NCBI GenBank assembly: GCA_003225295.1
Contig: QHYZ01000048.1
Location: 62,001-126,000 of the forward strand
From: Acidobacteriota bacterium
Lineage (GTDB): Bacteria > Acidobacteriota > Terriglobia > Acidiferrales > UBA7541
Length of the DNA stretch: 64,000 bases
Direction of reading: 5' to 3'
In this document: in pieces, positions 8,634 to 17,226 of the stretch
Numbering within the stretch: the stretch's first letter is position 1
Layout of the letters: each line of letters opens with the position of its first letter
Made by a program: the position numbers and the translations under genes
The notes under the pieces: model-generated
What the model saw: the letters and a program-made list of their open reading frames with translations, nothing else
The model's database searches: none
Told to the model about the DNA's origin: nothing

Positions 8634-10874
8634 ATGGCTGCGTCCATCACGACTTCGAGTGACCCCGCGCTGCCGGCCGAGCGTTTCTTCCGCACGTCGC
8701 TTTCGCTCCTGATTCTTACCTCGACTCTCACGCTGGTGAGCACCGGGAAGCTGGATGTCATCACTAGCTTTGCGGCCCCACTCGCCGTGCTCTTTAAAGG
8801 CTTCCGCTCGTGGCATGGGCGCCCGGCCGAAATTTCACATCGCGCCGCAACCTGGTGCGTCCTCGCTTACCTGGCATTCTTCCCCGTGGACGCCTTGTTT
8901 CTCTCACGTTTCTCTGTTGGCAACTCGGCCAATCCGCCGCTATTCGCCGCGCTCCTGGGAGCGGTCCATTTTCTGATTTTCGTCACCATCGTACGTTTCT
9001 ATAGCGCTGTCACGGACCGTGACGCGCTGTTTCTCTGCATGCTGTCTTTCGCGGCTATTCTTGCCGCGGCCGTTCTTACCGTCGATACCACTTTCCTGAT
9101 TCTTTTTTTCATCTTTCTCCTGTTTGGTATTTCCACTTTCGTCGGGATGGAATTACGCCGCGGAGCCGTCGGCGCCGTCTCGCCTGCTCTCCATCTGCAC
9201 ACCGAGCGCGATCGAAAATTGAATCGCGCGCTGAGTCTTGCGGCTCTGAGCGTGGCGGTCGGATCCATCGTCCTTGGTGGCGTGCTGTTTTTCTTTTTTC
9301 CGCGTTTCAGCGCCGGATATCTCGGCCGCGCCAGCTTCAGCCCTTCGCTTATGACCGGCTTCACCGAAAACGTCGAGCTCGGTCAAATCGGCGAAATCAA
9401 AAGGAATTCCGCAGTAGTAATGCGCGTGCAAACGGGTAAGCCAGTCAGTTACGACCGGCTGCGCTGGAGGGGCATTGCGCTCACGACCTTTGACGGGAGG
9501 CGGTGGACTTCTTCGGATCACAAGCCGGAAGAACTGAAGCCCAAAGAGGATGGGTGGATTTCCACGGATTCGACACCCAAGACCGATTCGCATGATCCTG
9601 GCATGTTCTACACCATATACCTCGAACCGCTTGCCACCGATGCCATTTTCGTCCCCGGGAGAGTCACTCGTCTTCGCGGAAATTTTACCGGTGAAGGCGG
9701 AAACTCGTTTGCCGCGATGCGCCGCACTTCTATCCTTCGGGATTCCACCGGTACGCTTTTGAATCCTTTCCACAATTACAGTGCCGTACGGTATGCCGGT
9801 ATTTCCAGCTTGCCTCCCCTCAATGCCGTCAAGCTGCGCGCGGCTTTGACGGACTATCCTCCGTATATCACCGCAACATATCTGCAGCTTCCTCCGCTTG
9901 ATCCGCGCATTCCGGAGCTTGCCAAACAGATTACGAAGAATGCTATCACTCCTTTCGACAAGACCGTGGCGATCGAGAGCTACCTGCACAATCGTTTCAC
10001 CTACACCTTGAATCTGATCGGTAAGCCGGGGGACGATCCGCTCGCTCATTTTCTATTTGAGACTCACGCGGGCCACTGCGAATACTTTGCTTCGGCGATG
10101 GCCATCATGTTGCGCACGCTCGGCATTCCTTCGCGCGAAGTCAACGGTTTCTTGCCGGGCGAATACAACGACCTGGGCGGAGATTACATCGTCCGCGCAA
10201 GTGACGCGCACAGCTGGGTAGAAGTCTATTTTCCCCGCATGGACTGGCAAACATTCGATCCCACACCGGCTGGTCCTGAAAATGAGACCGGCTTCCTGAC
10301 GCGCCTAGGGCAGTACGCCGACTGGATGGAGATCACCTGGAGCGAGTGGGTAATCGGCTACGACTTCGCACACCAACTGGCTCTGGCGCAGAACCTGCAG
10401 CGGGGCTCGCGAAATTGGAGCGACTCCGCGCGCGGCTGGTTCGAACGGAAGCAACGCGCGGGTAAGAAATGGATAAAATCGTGGCAGCTTCAGCGGGGCG
10501 TGCTGGGCTATTTGCTGCCGATCGCGCTGGTGCTTTTTCTGGTGGCCTTGCGATTCAATCTTCTCGCTGAACTGAGCCGCCGCGTCCGCTTGTTTTTTCA
10601 ATTGCGCCGATCCAAAATAGTTCGCACCGATCCCCAACTTGCATCGCGGCTCTATGCGGAACTGCTGCGAATACTGGCGCGCCGCGGATTGATGCGCGAT
10701 GTGTCGCAGACACCGCTAGAATTCGCTGCCGCGGTGGATTCACCAAGTCTGGCCCCCGTCGTCCGGGAATTCACGCAGCTCTACGCCCACGCGCGCTTCG
10801 GCGGCGGGCCTTGCGATACGACGCGCCTGCGTCAACTGCTCGACCGGGTTCGCGCGGCATTGCGTGGACTTTAG
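8634..10874 (+). CDS. TgpA-like membrane transglutaminase
   Basis: 746 residues: an N-terminal multi-span region (about residues 20-230, DUF3488/TgpA_N), a periplasmic region, a transglutaminase-like core, one further span (GVLGYLLPIALVLFLVALRF, about 618-637) and a cytosolic C-terminal DUF4129-like tail. The catalytic triad is visible: Cys in GHCEYFASAMAIMLR, His in ASDAHSWVEVYF and Asp in FDPTP. TgpA of Pseudomonas is an essential periplasmic transglutaminase encoded next to MoxR and DUF58 genes, and the same partners occur here upstream, with mutY in between. A TACGAT hexamer shortly before the gene could be a -10 box. Confidence 0.9.
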   Translation: MAASITTSSDPALPAERFFRTSLSLLILTSTLTLVSTGKLDVITSFAAPLAVLFKGFRSWHGRPAEISHRAATWCVLAYLAFFPVDALFLSRFSVGNSANPPLFAALLGAVHFLIFVTIVRFYSAVTDRDALFLCMLSFAAILAAAVLTVDTTFLILFFIFLLFGISTFVGMELRRGAVGAVSPALHLHTERDRKLNRALSLAALSVAVGSIVLGGVLFFFFPRFSAGYLGRASFSPSLMTGFTENVELGQIGEIKRNSAVVMRVQTGKPVSYDRLRWRGIALTTFDGRRWTSSDHKPEELKPKEDGWISTDSTPKTDSHDPGMFYTIYLEPLATDAIFVPGRVTRLRGNFTGEGGNSFAAMRRTSILRDSTGTLLNPFHNYSAVRYAGISSLPPLNAVKLRAALTDYPPYITATYLQLPPLDPRIPELAKQITKNAITPFDKTVAIESYLHNRFTYTLNLIGKPGDDPLAHFLFETHAGHCEYFASAMAIMLRTLGIPSREVNGFLPGEYNDLGGDYIVRASDAHSWVEVYFPRMDWQTFDPTPAGPENETGFLTRLGQYADWMEITWSEWVIGYDFAHQLALAQNLQRGSRNWSDSARGWFERKQRAGKKWIKSWQLQRGVLGYLLPIALVLFLVALRFNLLAELSRRVRLFFQLRRSKIVRTDPQLASRLYAELLRILARRGLMRDVSQTPLEFAAAVDSPSLAPVVREFTQLYAHARFGGGPCDTTRLRQLLDRVRAALRGL

Positions 10875-10983
10875 AGACAAATTTTGCCGTGCCAAGAGTA
10901 GTCGCCCGCCGCGGCCTACAAACACCAACATGAACAGCTCATGTTACAATTGAGGGTTGCGCAAAGCGGTAAATTTACAGTTT

Positions 10984-12462
10984 ATGACTAAGGTCGGATT
11001 CGTCAGCCTGGGATGCCCCAAAAACCTCGTCGACAGCGAGGTGATGATGGGTATTGTTGAGCGCGAGGGCTATGAACTTACGCCGCGCGCCGAGGAAGCT
11101 GAAGTACTGGTAGTCAACACCTGTAGCTTTATCGAGTCGGCGCAAAAGGAGTCCGTGGATGCCATTCTGGAAATGGCAGAGCACAAAAAATTCGGCGCGG
11201 CAAAAAAACTGATTGTGGCGGGCTGTCTGGTCGAACGGTTTCGCGCGCAGATTCTAGAACAAGTTCCGGAAGTGGATGCGGTGGTGGGCACAGGCGAAAT
11301 TGAACGAATAATGGAAGCGGTGAAAGGCGACCTTCGCGTGCTCCCCGCGCAGCCGCCCGCGTTTCTTTATCACCACCTGACGCCGCGCATCGTCACCACG
11401 CCGAAACACGCGGCCTACATCAAGATCGCTGAAGGCTGCGACCATCCCTGCACGTTTTGCATTATTCCGCAGCTTCGTGGCGCGTTTCGCAGCCGCCGAT
11501 TCGAATCGGTGGTGCGCGAGGCGGAGAATCTGGCCAAGGCCGGCGCGCGGGAAATCACCCTTATCGGCCAGGACACGACTTCTTACGGCGAAGACTTGGG
11601 CCTGCGGGACGGCCTCGCGCAATTGCTGGAAAAACTTGCGCTGACCGACGACTTGCTGTGGGTGCGATTTCTGTACGCCTATCCAAATCGCGTCACGCAG
11701 AAATTGCTCGACGCGATTGCCGCGCATCCGCGGCTCGCCAAGTACATGGACATGCCGTTGCAGCACGCCAGCCGCAACGTGCTGGCGCGGATGAAGCGCG
11801 GTTCGAACGGCGATGCCTTCTTGAAATTGCTGGAGCGCATTCGGACGACAATTCCCGGAGTTTCACTACGCACATCGTTCATCGTGGGCTTCCCGGGCGA
11901 AACCGAAAACGATTTTGAGGAGTTGTGCGACTTCGTAAGAACGGCAAACCTCGATTGGATGGGCGTTTTCGAGTATTCCGACGTGGACAACGCGGGTAGC
12001 TACGCGCTAGAGGAAAAAGTGGATGCGGAAACGATCAGCGATCGTCGCCATCGCTTGATGGCCATTCAGAAAAAGATCTCACGAGAGAACCTGCGAGCGA
12101 GATATTTGAGGACAACCTCGCGCGCTTCGAAGAAGCGCACTTTCATGGCGCTGATCGAAGGGCCTTCAAAGGACAATCCTCTCGTCTGGGAAGCGCGACT
12201 GGAAGGCATGGCTCCGGAGATCGACGGGAAGCTGTACCTCACCGACATTGAATTGCCCGGCGGAGAAGTCGCGGAAGCCGGCGACGTCACCCGCGTTGAA
12301 ATTACCAAGACAGACGCGTACGACCTGATCGGCCGGGTCGCCGAAATTCTGCCCCGGCCTGCCGCACCGGCCGGCCCCAGCGCTGTGCCCATGCCGCCGG
12401 TTCCGTCCGCCGAAAAGCTTCATCGCATCGCCACCGGGGCACGCCTCCGCGTCCTTGGCTAA
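10984..12462 (+). CDS. rimO: Ribosomal protein S12 methylthiotransferase RimO
   Basis: Radical-SAM enzyme that methylthiolates an Asp of ribosomal protein S12. The UPF0004 N-terminal domain carries the RimO-specific VSLGCPKNLVDSE plus cysteines in NTCSFI and AGCLVER (second Fe-S cluster). The radical-SAM CxxxCxxC is CDHPCTFC (about residue 150). A C-terminal TRAM domain (about 360-450) binds the substrate. Length is 492, against about 440 typical, because of a Pro/Ala-rich tail after the TRAM domain. ATG 10984 is chosen from the conserved N-terminus; a TTG at 10957 is in frame but less likely. TACAAT at 10945-10950 may be a -10 element. It heads the plus-strand run to gpsA. Confidence 0.95.
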   Translation: MTKVGFVSLGCPKNLVDSEVMMGIVEREGYELTPRAEEAEVLVVNTCSFIESAQKESVDAILEMAEHKKFGAAKKLIVAGCLVERFRAQILEQVPEVDAVVGTGEIERIMEAVKGDLRVLPAQPPAFLYHHLTPRIVTTPKHAAYIKIAEGCDHPCTFCIIPQLRGAFRSRRFESVVREAENLAKAGAREITLIGQDTTSYGEDLGLRDGLAQLLEKLALTDDLLWVRFLYAYPNRVTQKLLDAIAAHPRLAKYMDMPLQHASRNVLARMKRGSNGDAFLKLLERIRTTIPGVSLRTSFIVGFPGETENDFEELCDFVRTANLDWMGVFEYSDVDNAGSYALEEKVDAETISDRRHRLMAIQKKISRENLRARYLRTTSRASKKRTFMALIEGPSKDNPLVWEARLEGMAPEIDGKLYLTDIELPGGEVAEAGDVTRVEITKTDAYDLIGRVAEILPRPAAPAGPSAVPMPPVPSAEKLHRIATGARLRVLG

Positions 12463-12776
12463 TCGGCATTTCTTACCACCAAAGCGAGGGCTCTCGCGGC
12501 TTGTCGCGCCGCCGCGGTCATCCTGAGCGCAGCGAGATCGGCGAACTTCGTCGATTCTTCCCCGCATGACCTCTCCTCGCGTGGCGGCGGGAATCCAGCT
12601 CCTTATTGTGGTGTGAACTTGGGGGTGAGTTATACTCTTCTTTCAAGGATAGCGTTTCCTTGGCCTCTGTGTTTTTTTTTGCGCTTTGTGCTGAAAGACG
12701 TTACACCGGGGCCACCCGACAAGGTCGGGACAAGTAGCCGGACAACAGCGTTGGCAGAGAAGAAGAGAACCACGCC
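12463..12776. repeat. Intergenic region with REP-like and hairpin sequences
   Basis: About 314 bases between rimO and yacG. Positions 12517-12536 read GTCATCCTGAGCGCAGCGAG, which from memory resembles a short dispersed repeat common in Acidobacteriota genomes. Near 12714-12728, CCCGAC-AAG-GTCGGG forms a small perfect hairpin. A run of ten T at about 12669-12678 is not preceded by a strong stem. There is no gene here that I can support. Confidence 0.45.
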
Positions 12777-13007
12777 ATGAAGCACAAGTGCCCCATCTGC
12801 AAAGCAGCGACTGACAGTGCGGTCCACACGGACTTCCCTTTTTGCAGCGAGCGCTGCCGGGAACGGGATCTGGGTAACTGGGCCAGCGAGAAATACGTGG
12901 TCTCCGAACCAGTTTTCAATGAAGATGACATTGCTGCAGGCGAGGGGAACACCATTGTCCCTGATTTGGACAATGACTTGGACAACCCGAATGACGCCGA
13001 ACACTGA
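12777..13007 (+). CDS. yacG: YacG-like zinc-binding protein (DNA gyrase inhibitor family)
   Basis: 76-residue protein with the YacG/DUF329 zinc site: CPIC (residues 5-8) and CSERCRERDLGNWASEKYVV (about 24-43), giving the four cysteine ligands, followed by an acidic tail. In E. coli YacG binds GyrB and inhibits gyrase; for other members the role is inferred. Its last 17 bases overlap the start of pgpA, so translation is probably coupled. Confidence 0.87.
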   Translation: MKHKCPICKAATDSAVHTDFPFCSERCRERDLGNWASEKYVVSEPVFNEDDIAAGEGNTIVPDLDNDLDNPNDAEH

Positions 13008-13686
13008 TGCCACAGCAGCGCCCCAAACACCGCCCCAGAAGCCGCGACTCGCGCTGGCAATCGCCACTGCTTTCGGCGTGGGATACATCCCCAAGGCTCC
13101 CGGAACGTTCGGTTCACTGGTCGGAATTGCCGTTGCGATTCTTACGCACCCCGTTAGTCTGATCTTGATCATTGGACTCATCTTCCTTCACGGCAGCGGC
13201 GGCCTAGGCATCGATATGCCGATGTTCCGAGGGCATACGGCGCCGGCGCTTCTTCTGATTCCATCTTTGGTAGCCCTCGTAACTGTCGGCCTCCTGGGAG
13301 TCTGGAGTAGCTCCAGCACCGCCACCTATGCGGGGCTCAAAGATCCGCAACATGTCGTTGTTGACGAAGTCTCCGGCATGCACTTAACGCTGGTGCTGGC
13401 GATCATGCCGGTGGGGTTGCCAACGGGCCTCCTGCCAGCAGACGAGGCCACCGTTTTCGGTCTCTACTCCGCGTTCAGTCTGCTCAATTGGAAATATCTC
13501 TTGCTGGGTTTTATACTTTTTCGAGTGTTCGACATTTGGAAGCCATGGCCGATCCGCCGGCTGGAAAAACTGCCCGCGGGCTGGGGAATCATGGCCGATG
13601 ACTGGATGGCGGGCATCTACGCTGCAATTCTGCTGCGTGTCGCGTTACACTTTGGTTTGCTTACGTTTCACTTTGGCCTGGTATGA
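12991..13686 (+). CDS. pgpA: Phosphatidylglycerophosphatase A-like protein
   Basis: Membrane phosphatase that converts phosphatidylglycerol phosphate to phosphatidylglycerol. Conserved blocks in order: GVGYIPKAPGTFGSLVG (about residues 29-45), VVVDEVSGM (about 125), FRVFDIWKPWPIRRLE (about 175) and GIMADDWMAGIYAA (about 200). Acidic residues in the DE and DD motifs are the metal/phosphate site in PgpA. The protein is 231 residues, longer than the usual 160-170, because the first hydrophobic region is expanded. The ATG at 12991 lies inside yacG in another frame. It ends in an ATGA overlap with the next gene and shares the operon with plsY and gpsA. Confidence 0.9.
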   Translation: MTPNTDATAAPQTPPQKPRLALAIATAFGVGYIPKAPGTFGSLVGIAVAILTHPVSLILIIGLIFLHGSGGLGIDMPMFRGHTAPALLLIPSLVALVTVGLLGVWSSSSTATYAGLKDPQHVVVDEVSGMHLTLVLAIMPVGLPTGLLPADEATVFGLYSAFSLLNWKYLLLGFILFRVFDIWKPWPIRRLEKLPAGWGIMADDWMAGIYAAILLRVALHFGLLTFHFGLV

Positions 13687-14732
13687 AATTCGGGTTCGGC
13701 TCGTCGGCAGAGAAAAATGGCATTCCGCACATTGAGAGAGTTGCGCCCACAGCGGCCATTCCAGGCGGAGAGATTACTATTCATGGGCGCGGTTTCGTCT
13801 CGAGCGCGCAGCCGCGTCCGGTGGTGCGCTTCGGGGAAGCGGAAGCCAGCATCGCGCTGGCCAGCGAAAACCGTCTGGTGGCGCGTGTTCCGGAAGGTGC
13901 GAACGGCGGAGTGGTGCTCGTCGCCACTGCCGGCCACGAAAGCCAACCGCATCCCGTACACATCGGCCTGCAAATCGCGGACAACCTTCATCCCGTCGCG
14001 AACCCCGCGGTCGATCCGGACGGCAACATTTACGTCACGTTTTCCGGCCCGCGAGGCCAGCGTGTCCCCGTCTCGCTTTACAAGATCACGGCGAATTACA
14101 GCGTGAAGCCGTTCATCACTTCTTTGATGAATCCCAGCGGCCTGGCGCTCGATGGCCTGGGCAATCTCTTCGTTTCCTGCCGCAACGACGGTACCATCCA
14201 TCGCATCACGCCCGATGGCCGCGCAGAGCAGTGGATCGAAGGCATGGGCGTCGCCACGGGAATTGCGTTTGATCACAACGGCAATCTGTACGTTGGCGAC
14301 CGCAGTGGCACGGTTTTCAAGATCAGCCCGAGCCGCGAGATTTTTGTTTTTGCCACGCTTGAGCCTTCCATCGCCGCGTATCACCTGGCATTTCATCCCA
14401 GCGGCGATCTGTACGTTTCGGGGCCGACGACCTCCAGCTTTGACCGCATCCACCGAATCACGCAAGGCGGTGATGTCAGCGTTTTCTTCCGTGGCCTCGG
14501 CCGGCCGCAGGGCCTCGCTTTGGATCGCGACGGAAATCTTTATGTGGCGGGTTCTTATGCCGGCCGCCGCGGCATTGTGCGGATTACGCCGCAGGCTCAG
14601 GCCGAGGTAGTCCTCAGCGGCTCCGGCATTGTGGGCATGGCACTGCAGCCATCCGGCCGCGCGATTCTGGCCACCACGGAGGCCTTGTTTACGCTCGATT
14701 GGGACGTCCGCGGTTTACCATTGATCGGATAA
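13683..14732 (+). CDS. IPT/TIG plus NHL-type beta-propeller protein
   Basis: 349 residues. The first ~95 look like an IPT/TIG immunoglobulin-like domain (IERVAPTAAIPGGEITIHGRGF ending in VLVATAGHES). The rest is a repeated beta-propeller of NHL/SMP-30 type, with the units NPAVDPDGNIYVTF, GLALDGLGNLFVSC, GIAFDHNGNLYVGD, HLAFHPSGDLYVSG and GLALDRDGNLYVAG. No signal peptide or membrane span is evident, which is unusual for this architecture. It overlaps pgpA by four bases (ATGA) and precedes cinA by eight, so it is firmly inside the operon, but its job is not known. Confidence 0.8.
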   Translation: MKFGFGSSAEKNGIPHIERVAPTAAIPGGEITIHGRGFVSSAQPRPVVRFGEAEASIALASENRLVARVPEGANGGVVLVATAGHESQPHPVHIGLQIADNLHPVANPAVDPDGNIYVTFSGPRGQRVPVSLYKITANYSVKPFITSLMNPSGLALDGLGNLFVSCRNDGTIHRITPDGRAEQWIEGMGVATGIAFDHNGNLYVGDRSGTVFKISPSREIFVFATLEPSIAAYHLAFHPSGDLYVSGPTTSSFDRIHRITQGGDVSVFFRGLGRPQGLALDRDGNLYVAGSYAGRRGIVRITPQAQAEVVLSGSGIVGMALQPSGRAILATTEALFTLDWDVRGLPLIG

Positions 14733-14740
14733 CTAAACAG

Positions 14741-16015
14741 ATGAAAGCGGAAATCATCGCGGTTGGTTCGGAATTGCTGACTCCCGACCGCATGGACACG
14801 AACTCGCTGTTCCTGACGGAAGAGCTGAACAAGCTCGGCATCGAGGTGGTGCGCAAATCGATCGTCGGGGACAATCGGGATTATTTGAGCGCCGCGTTCA
14901 AAGAAGCCCTGGAGCGCGTGGAGCTGGTCATCGCATCAGGCGGACTGGGCCCCACGGAAGACGACCTGACGCGCGAAACCGTCGCGGACCTTCTGGGCCG
15001 CAAGCTGCACCTTAACCAGGAAATCCTCCGTTACATCGAAGGGCGCTTCCGCCAGCTCGGCCGGGAGATGCCGGCGGTAAACGTACGGCAGGCGATGGTC
15101 CCGGAAGGGGCGGAGATTCTCGAGAATCCGCGCGGTTCGGCGCCCGGGCTATGGCTCGAAGACGCGGGGCGTTTCATCGCGCTGCTACCCGGCCCGCCGC
15201 GCGAATTGAAGCCCATGTATCAGGAGCAGATTTTGCCGCGGTTGCAACGGCGCAGCTCGAGCATTCGAATGTTTCACCGGGAATTGCGCGTCGCGGGCAT
15301 GGGCGAATCTAGCGTCGAGCAGCGCATCAAACCCATTTACACGCGCTACGCCGAGGTGAACACCACGATTCTGGCCGCGCCGGGAGAGATTCAGATTCAT
15401 TTGCGGGTTTGGACCGACGACGCAGCGCAGGCGCAAAAAACGCTGGACGAAATCGTACAGGGATTCGAGATCGCACTGGCCGACCGCATCTTCTCGCGAG
15501 ACGGCTCTTCAATGGAGGAAGTCGTGGCGGGCCTGCTGACGAGGAATAACTCTACTATCTCCGCCGCGGAAAGCTGCACCGGCGGGCTGCTGGCCCAGCG
15601 GCTCACCAGCATCGCGGGCAGCTCATCGTATTTCTTGGGCGGCGTCGTGAGCTACAGCAATGAGCTGAAAACGGCCTGGGCGGACGTCCCAGCGGAACTC
15701 ATTCAGACGAAAGGGGCCGTTAGCAGTGAAGTAGCGATGGCGCTGGCGGAGGGCATTCGACGCCAGGTGGGAAGCACGCTGGGCATGGGCATCACCGGCA
15801 TTGCCGGCCCGGGCGGCGGCAGCGAAGAAAAACCGGTCGGCACGGTGCACATCGCGCTGTCGCATGCCGGTGGCGTGAAAGAGCGTGGCGTGGTCTTTCC
15901 GGGCGATCGCGAAGCCATTCGCTGGCATGCCTCGCAACTGGCGCTCGATCTAGTGCGCATCCATTTCCTCTACAACGGAGGGGAGCCGCCGGCACGTAGT
16001 GCCAAAAGGTCTTGA
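14741..16015 (+). CDS. cinA: CinA-family protein (nicotinamide-nucleotide amidase type)
   Basis: 424-residue two-domain CinA. The N-terminal MoCF/MoaB-like domain has ASGGLGPTEDDLTRE (about residue 66) and the C-terminal amidase-type domain has SAAESCTGGLLAQRLT and MGITGIAGPGGG. The family is linked to deamidation of nicotinamide mononucleotide and ADP-ribose pyrophosphatase activity; which activity applies here is inferred. The start is ATG 14741, eight bases after the preceding stop; a TTG at 14699 is in frame but would overlap that gene. thpR starts seven bases after the stop. Confidence 0.94.
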   Translation: MKAEIIAVGSELLTPDRMDTNSLFLTEELNKLGIEVVRKSIVGDNRDYLSAAFKEALERVELVIASGGLGPTEDDLTRETVADLLGRKLHLNQEILRYIEGRFRQLGREMPAVNVRQAMVPEGAEILENPRGSAPGLWLEDAGRFIALLPGPPRELKPMYQEQILPRLQRRSSSIRMFHRELRVAGMGESSVEQRIKPIYTRYAEVNTTILAAPGEIQIHLRVWTDDAAQAQKTLDEIVQGFEIALADRIFSRDGSSMEEVVAGLLTRNNSTISAAESCTGGLLAQRLTSIAGSSSYFLGGVVSYSNELKTAWADVPAELIQTKGAVSSEVAMALAEGIRRQVGSTLGMGITGIAGPGGGSEEKPVGTVHIALSHAGGVKERGVVFPGDREAIRWHASQLALDLVRIHFLYNGGEPPARSAKRS

Positions 16016-16021
16016 CCTCCC

Positions 16022-16582
16022 ATGCGCTTGTTTATCGCGCTGGAGATTCCGGTCGCGGTGCGAGAAAATCTAGCGGCCTTGCTCAAGTCCTTGCAGGCCA
16101 TCTCGCCCGAAACTGGCTGGGTGCGTCCGGAGAATCTTCACCTGACGCTTAAATTCATCGGTGAAGTCTGCGAAACAAAACTCGCAGCCATTCGAAGCGC
16201 TCTCGCCACAGTGCGCTCCGATCGACCTGTAACACTCCGTTTTCGCGGTCTCGGCTTTTTCCCCGACGAAAAACATCCTCGCGTTTTCTGGGCGGGCATC
16301 GAGGCTTCGCCGAATTTGAAGACCTTGTCGGCCGCTATCGACAAGGCCACGGAAAGACTTGGCATCCCGCGGGAACAGCGGCCTTTTTCGCCGCATCTGA
16401 CACTCGCGCGATTCGGGTCTTCCGGGCTGCCGGAGAAACTTCGCGCCGCGATTCAGGAGAACGCGGCGCGCGAGCTTGGTTCGCTCCGCACTAGTCAGTT
16501 TCATCTGATCGAAAGCAAGCTAAAACCCTCCGGCGCGGAGTACACTACGCTCGAAAGTCTTCCGTTCGTGGCGGAGGCCTGA
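16022..16582 (+). CDS. thpR: RNA 2',3'-cyclic phosphodiesterase (2H family)
   Basis: 186-residue 2H phosphoesterase, long named 2'-5' RNA ligase. The two catalytic HxTx motifs are HLTLKF (about residue 40) and HLTLAR (about 126), spaced as expected. It begins MRLFIALEIP, typical of ThpR/LigT. It is thought to open 2',3'-cyclic phosphates on RNA ends. It lies in the cinA-plsY interval in the same direction with short gaps. Confidence 0.92.
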   Translation: MRLFIALEIPVAVRENLAALLKSLQAISPETGWVRPENLHLTLKFIGEVCETKLAAIRSALATVRSDRPVTLRFRGLGFFPDEKHPRVFWAGIEASPNLKTLSAAIDKATERLGIPREQRPFSPHLTLARFGSSGLPEKLRAAIQENAARELGSLRTSQFHLIESKLKPSGAEYTTLESLPFVAEA

Positions 16583-16605
16583 CGGAGCATGCCGGAGTCT
16601 CGCCC

Positions 16606-17226
16606 ATGGCCTTTCTGATCCCTTTTGCCGCTTATCTTCTTGGCTCGATTCCCTTCGGGCTGCTCCTCGCGAAATTATTCGGCGGCATGGATGTGCGCAA
16701 AGTTGGCAGCGGCAACATCGGCGCAACCAACGTCGCGCGCGTCGTGGGCCCGTTGGCTGGGACTCTCACGCTGGTCTTCGACACAGCAAAGGGCGCAGCA
16801 GCCGTTTGGCTCGCCGGTCGTTTCACCAACGAGAGCGCTACCTGGATGATGATGGCCGCTATCGCGGTACTGCTGGGACACTGCTTCCCGATATGGATCA
16901 GATTCAGAGGCGGCAAGGGCGTGGCCACAGCGCTCGGCGTGTTTCTTGCCCTATGCCCGCTTGCAGCCGTCGTCGCCCTGTTGCTCTTCCTTCTTTGCGT
17001 AGCCTATTGGCGTTTTGTTTCGCTGGGTTCCATCGCGGCGGCCGCGGCCATGCCGCTGCTCATCTATTTTCTGTGGGCGCCGCGTCATGCGCCGCCGATC
17101 ATCATCGACGGAGGAACCTTGGGCATCGCTCTGCTGGTGATTTACAAACATGACGGCAATCTTCAGCGGCTCGTCGAAGGCACCGAGCCGCGGTTTTCCT
17201 TCGGAACGAAGAAGGACGGCGAATGA
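16606..17226 (+). CDS. plsY: Acyl-phosphate:glycerol-3-phosphate acyltransferase PlsY
   Basis: Integral membrane enzyme making lysophosphatidic acid from acyl-phosphate and glycerol-3-phosphate. 206 residues with the PlsY motifs LLGSIPFGLLLAKLFGG, VRKVGSGNIGATNVAR (substrate loop, about residues 31-46) and WIRFRGGKGVATALGV (about 98-113), and about five to six spans. The last four bases overlap gpsA (ATGA), coupling acyltransferase to the enzyme that supplies its substrate. Confidence 0.96.
   Translation: MAFLIPFAAYLLGSIPFGLLLAKLFGGMDVRKVGSGNIGATNVARVVGPLAGTLTLVFDTAKGAAAVWLAGRFTNESATWMMMAAIAVLLGHCFPIWIRFRGGKGVATALGVFLALCPLAAVVALLLFLLCVAYWRFVSLGSIAAAAAMPLLIYFLWAPRHAPPIIIDGGTLGIALLVIYKHDGNLQRLVEGTEPRFSFGTKKDGE

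Noticed and set aside
9153-10049. 298-codon minus-strand frame opposite the transglutaminase gene
   Set aside because: No domain or ribosome site; shadow of the real gene.
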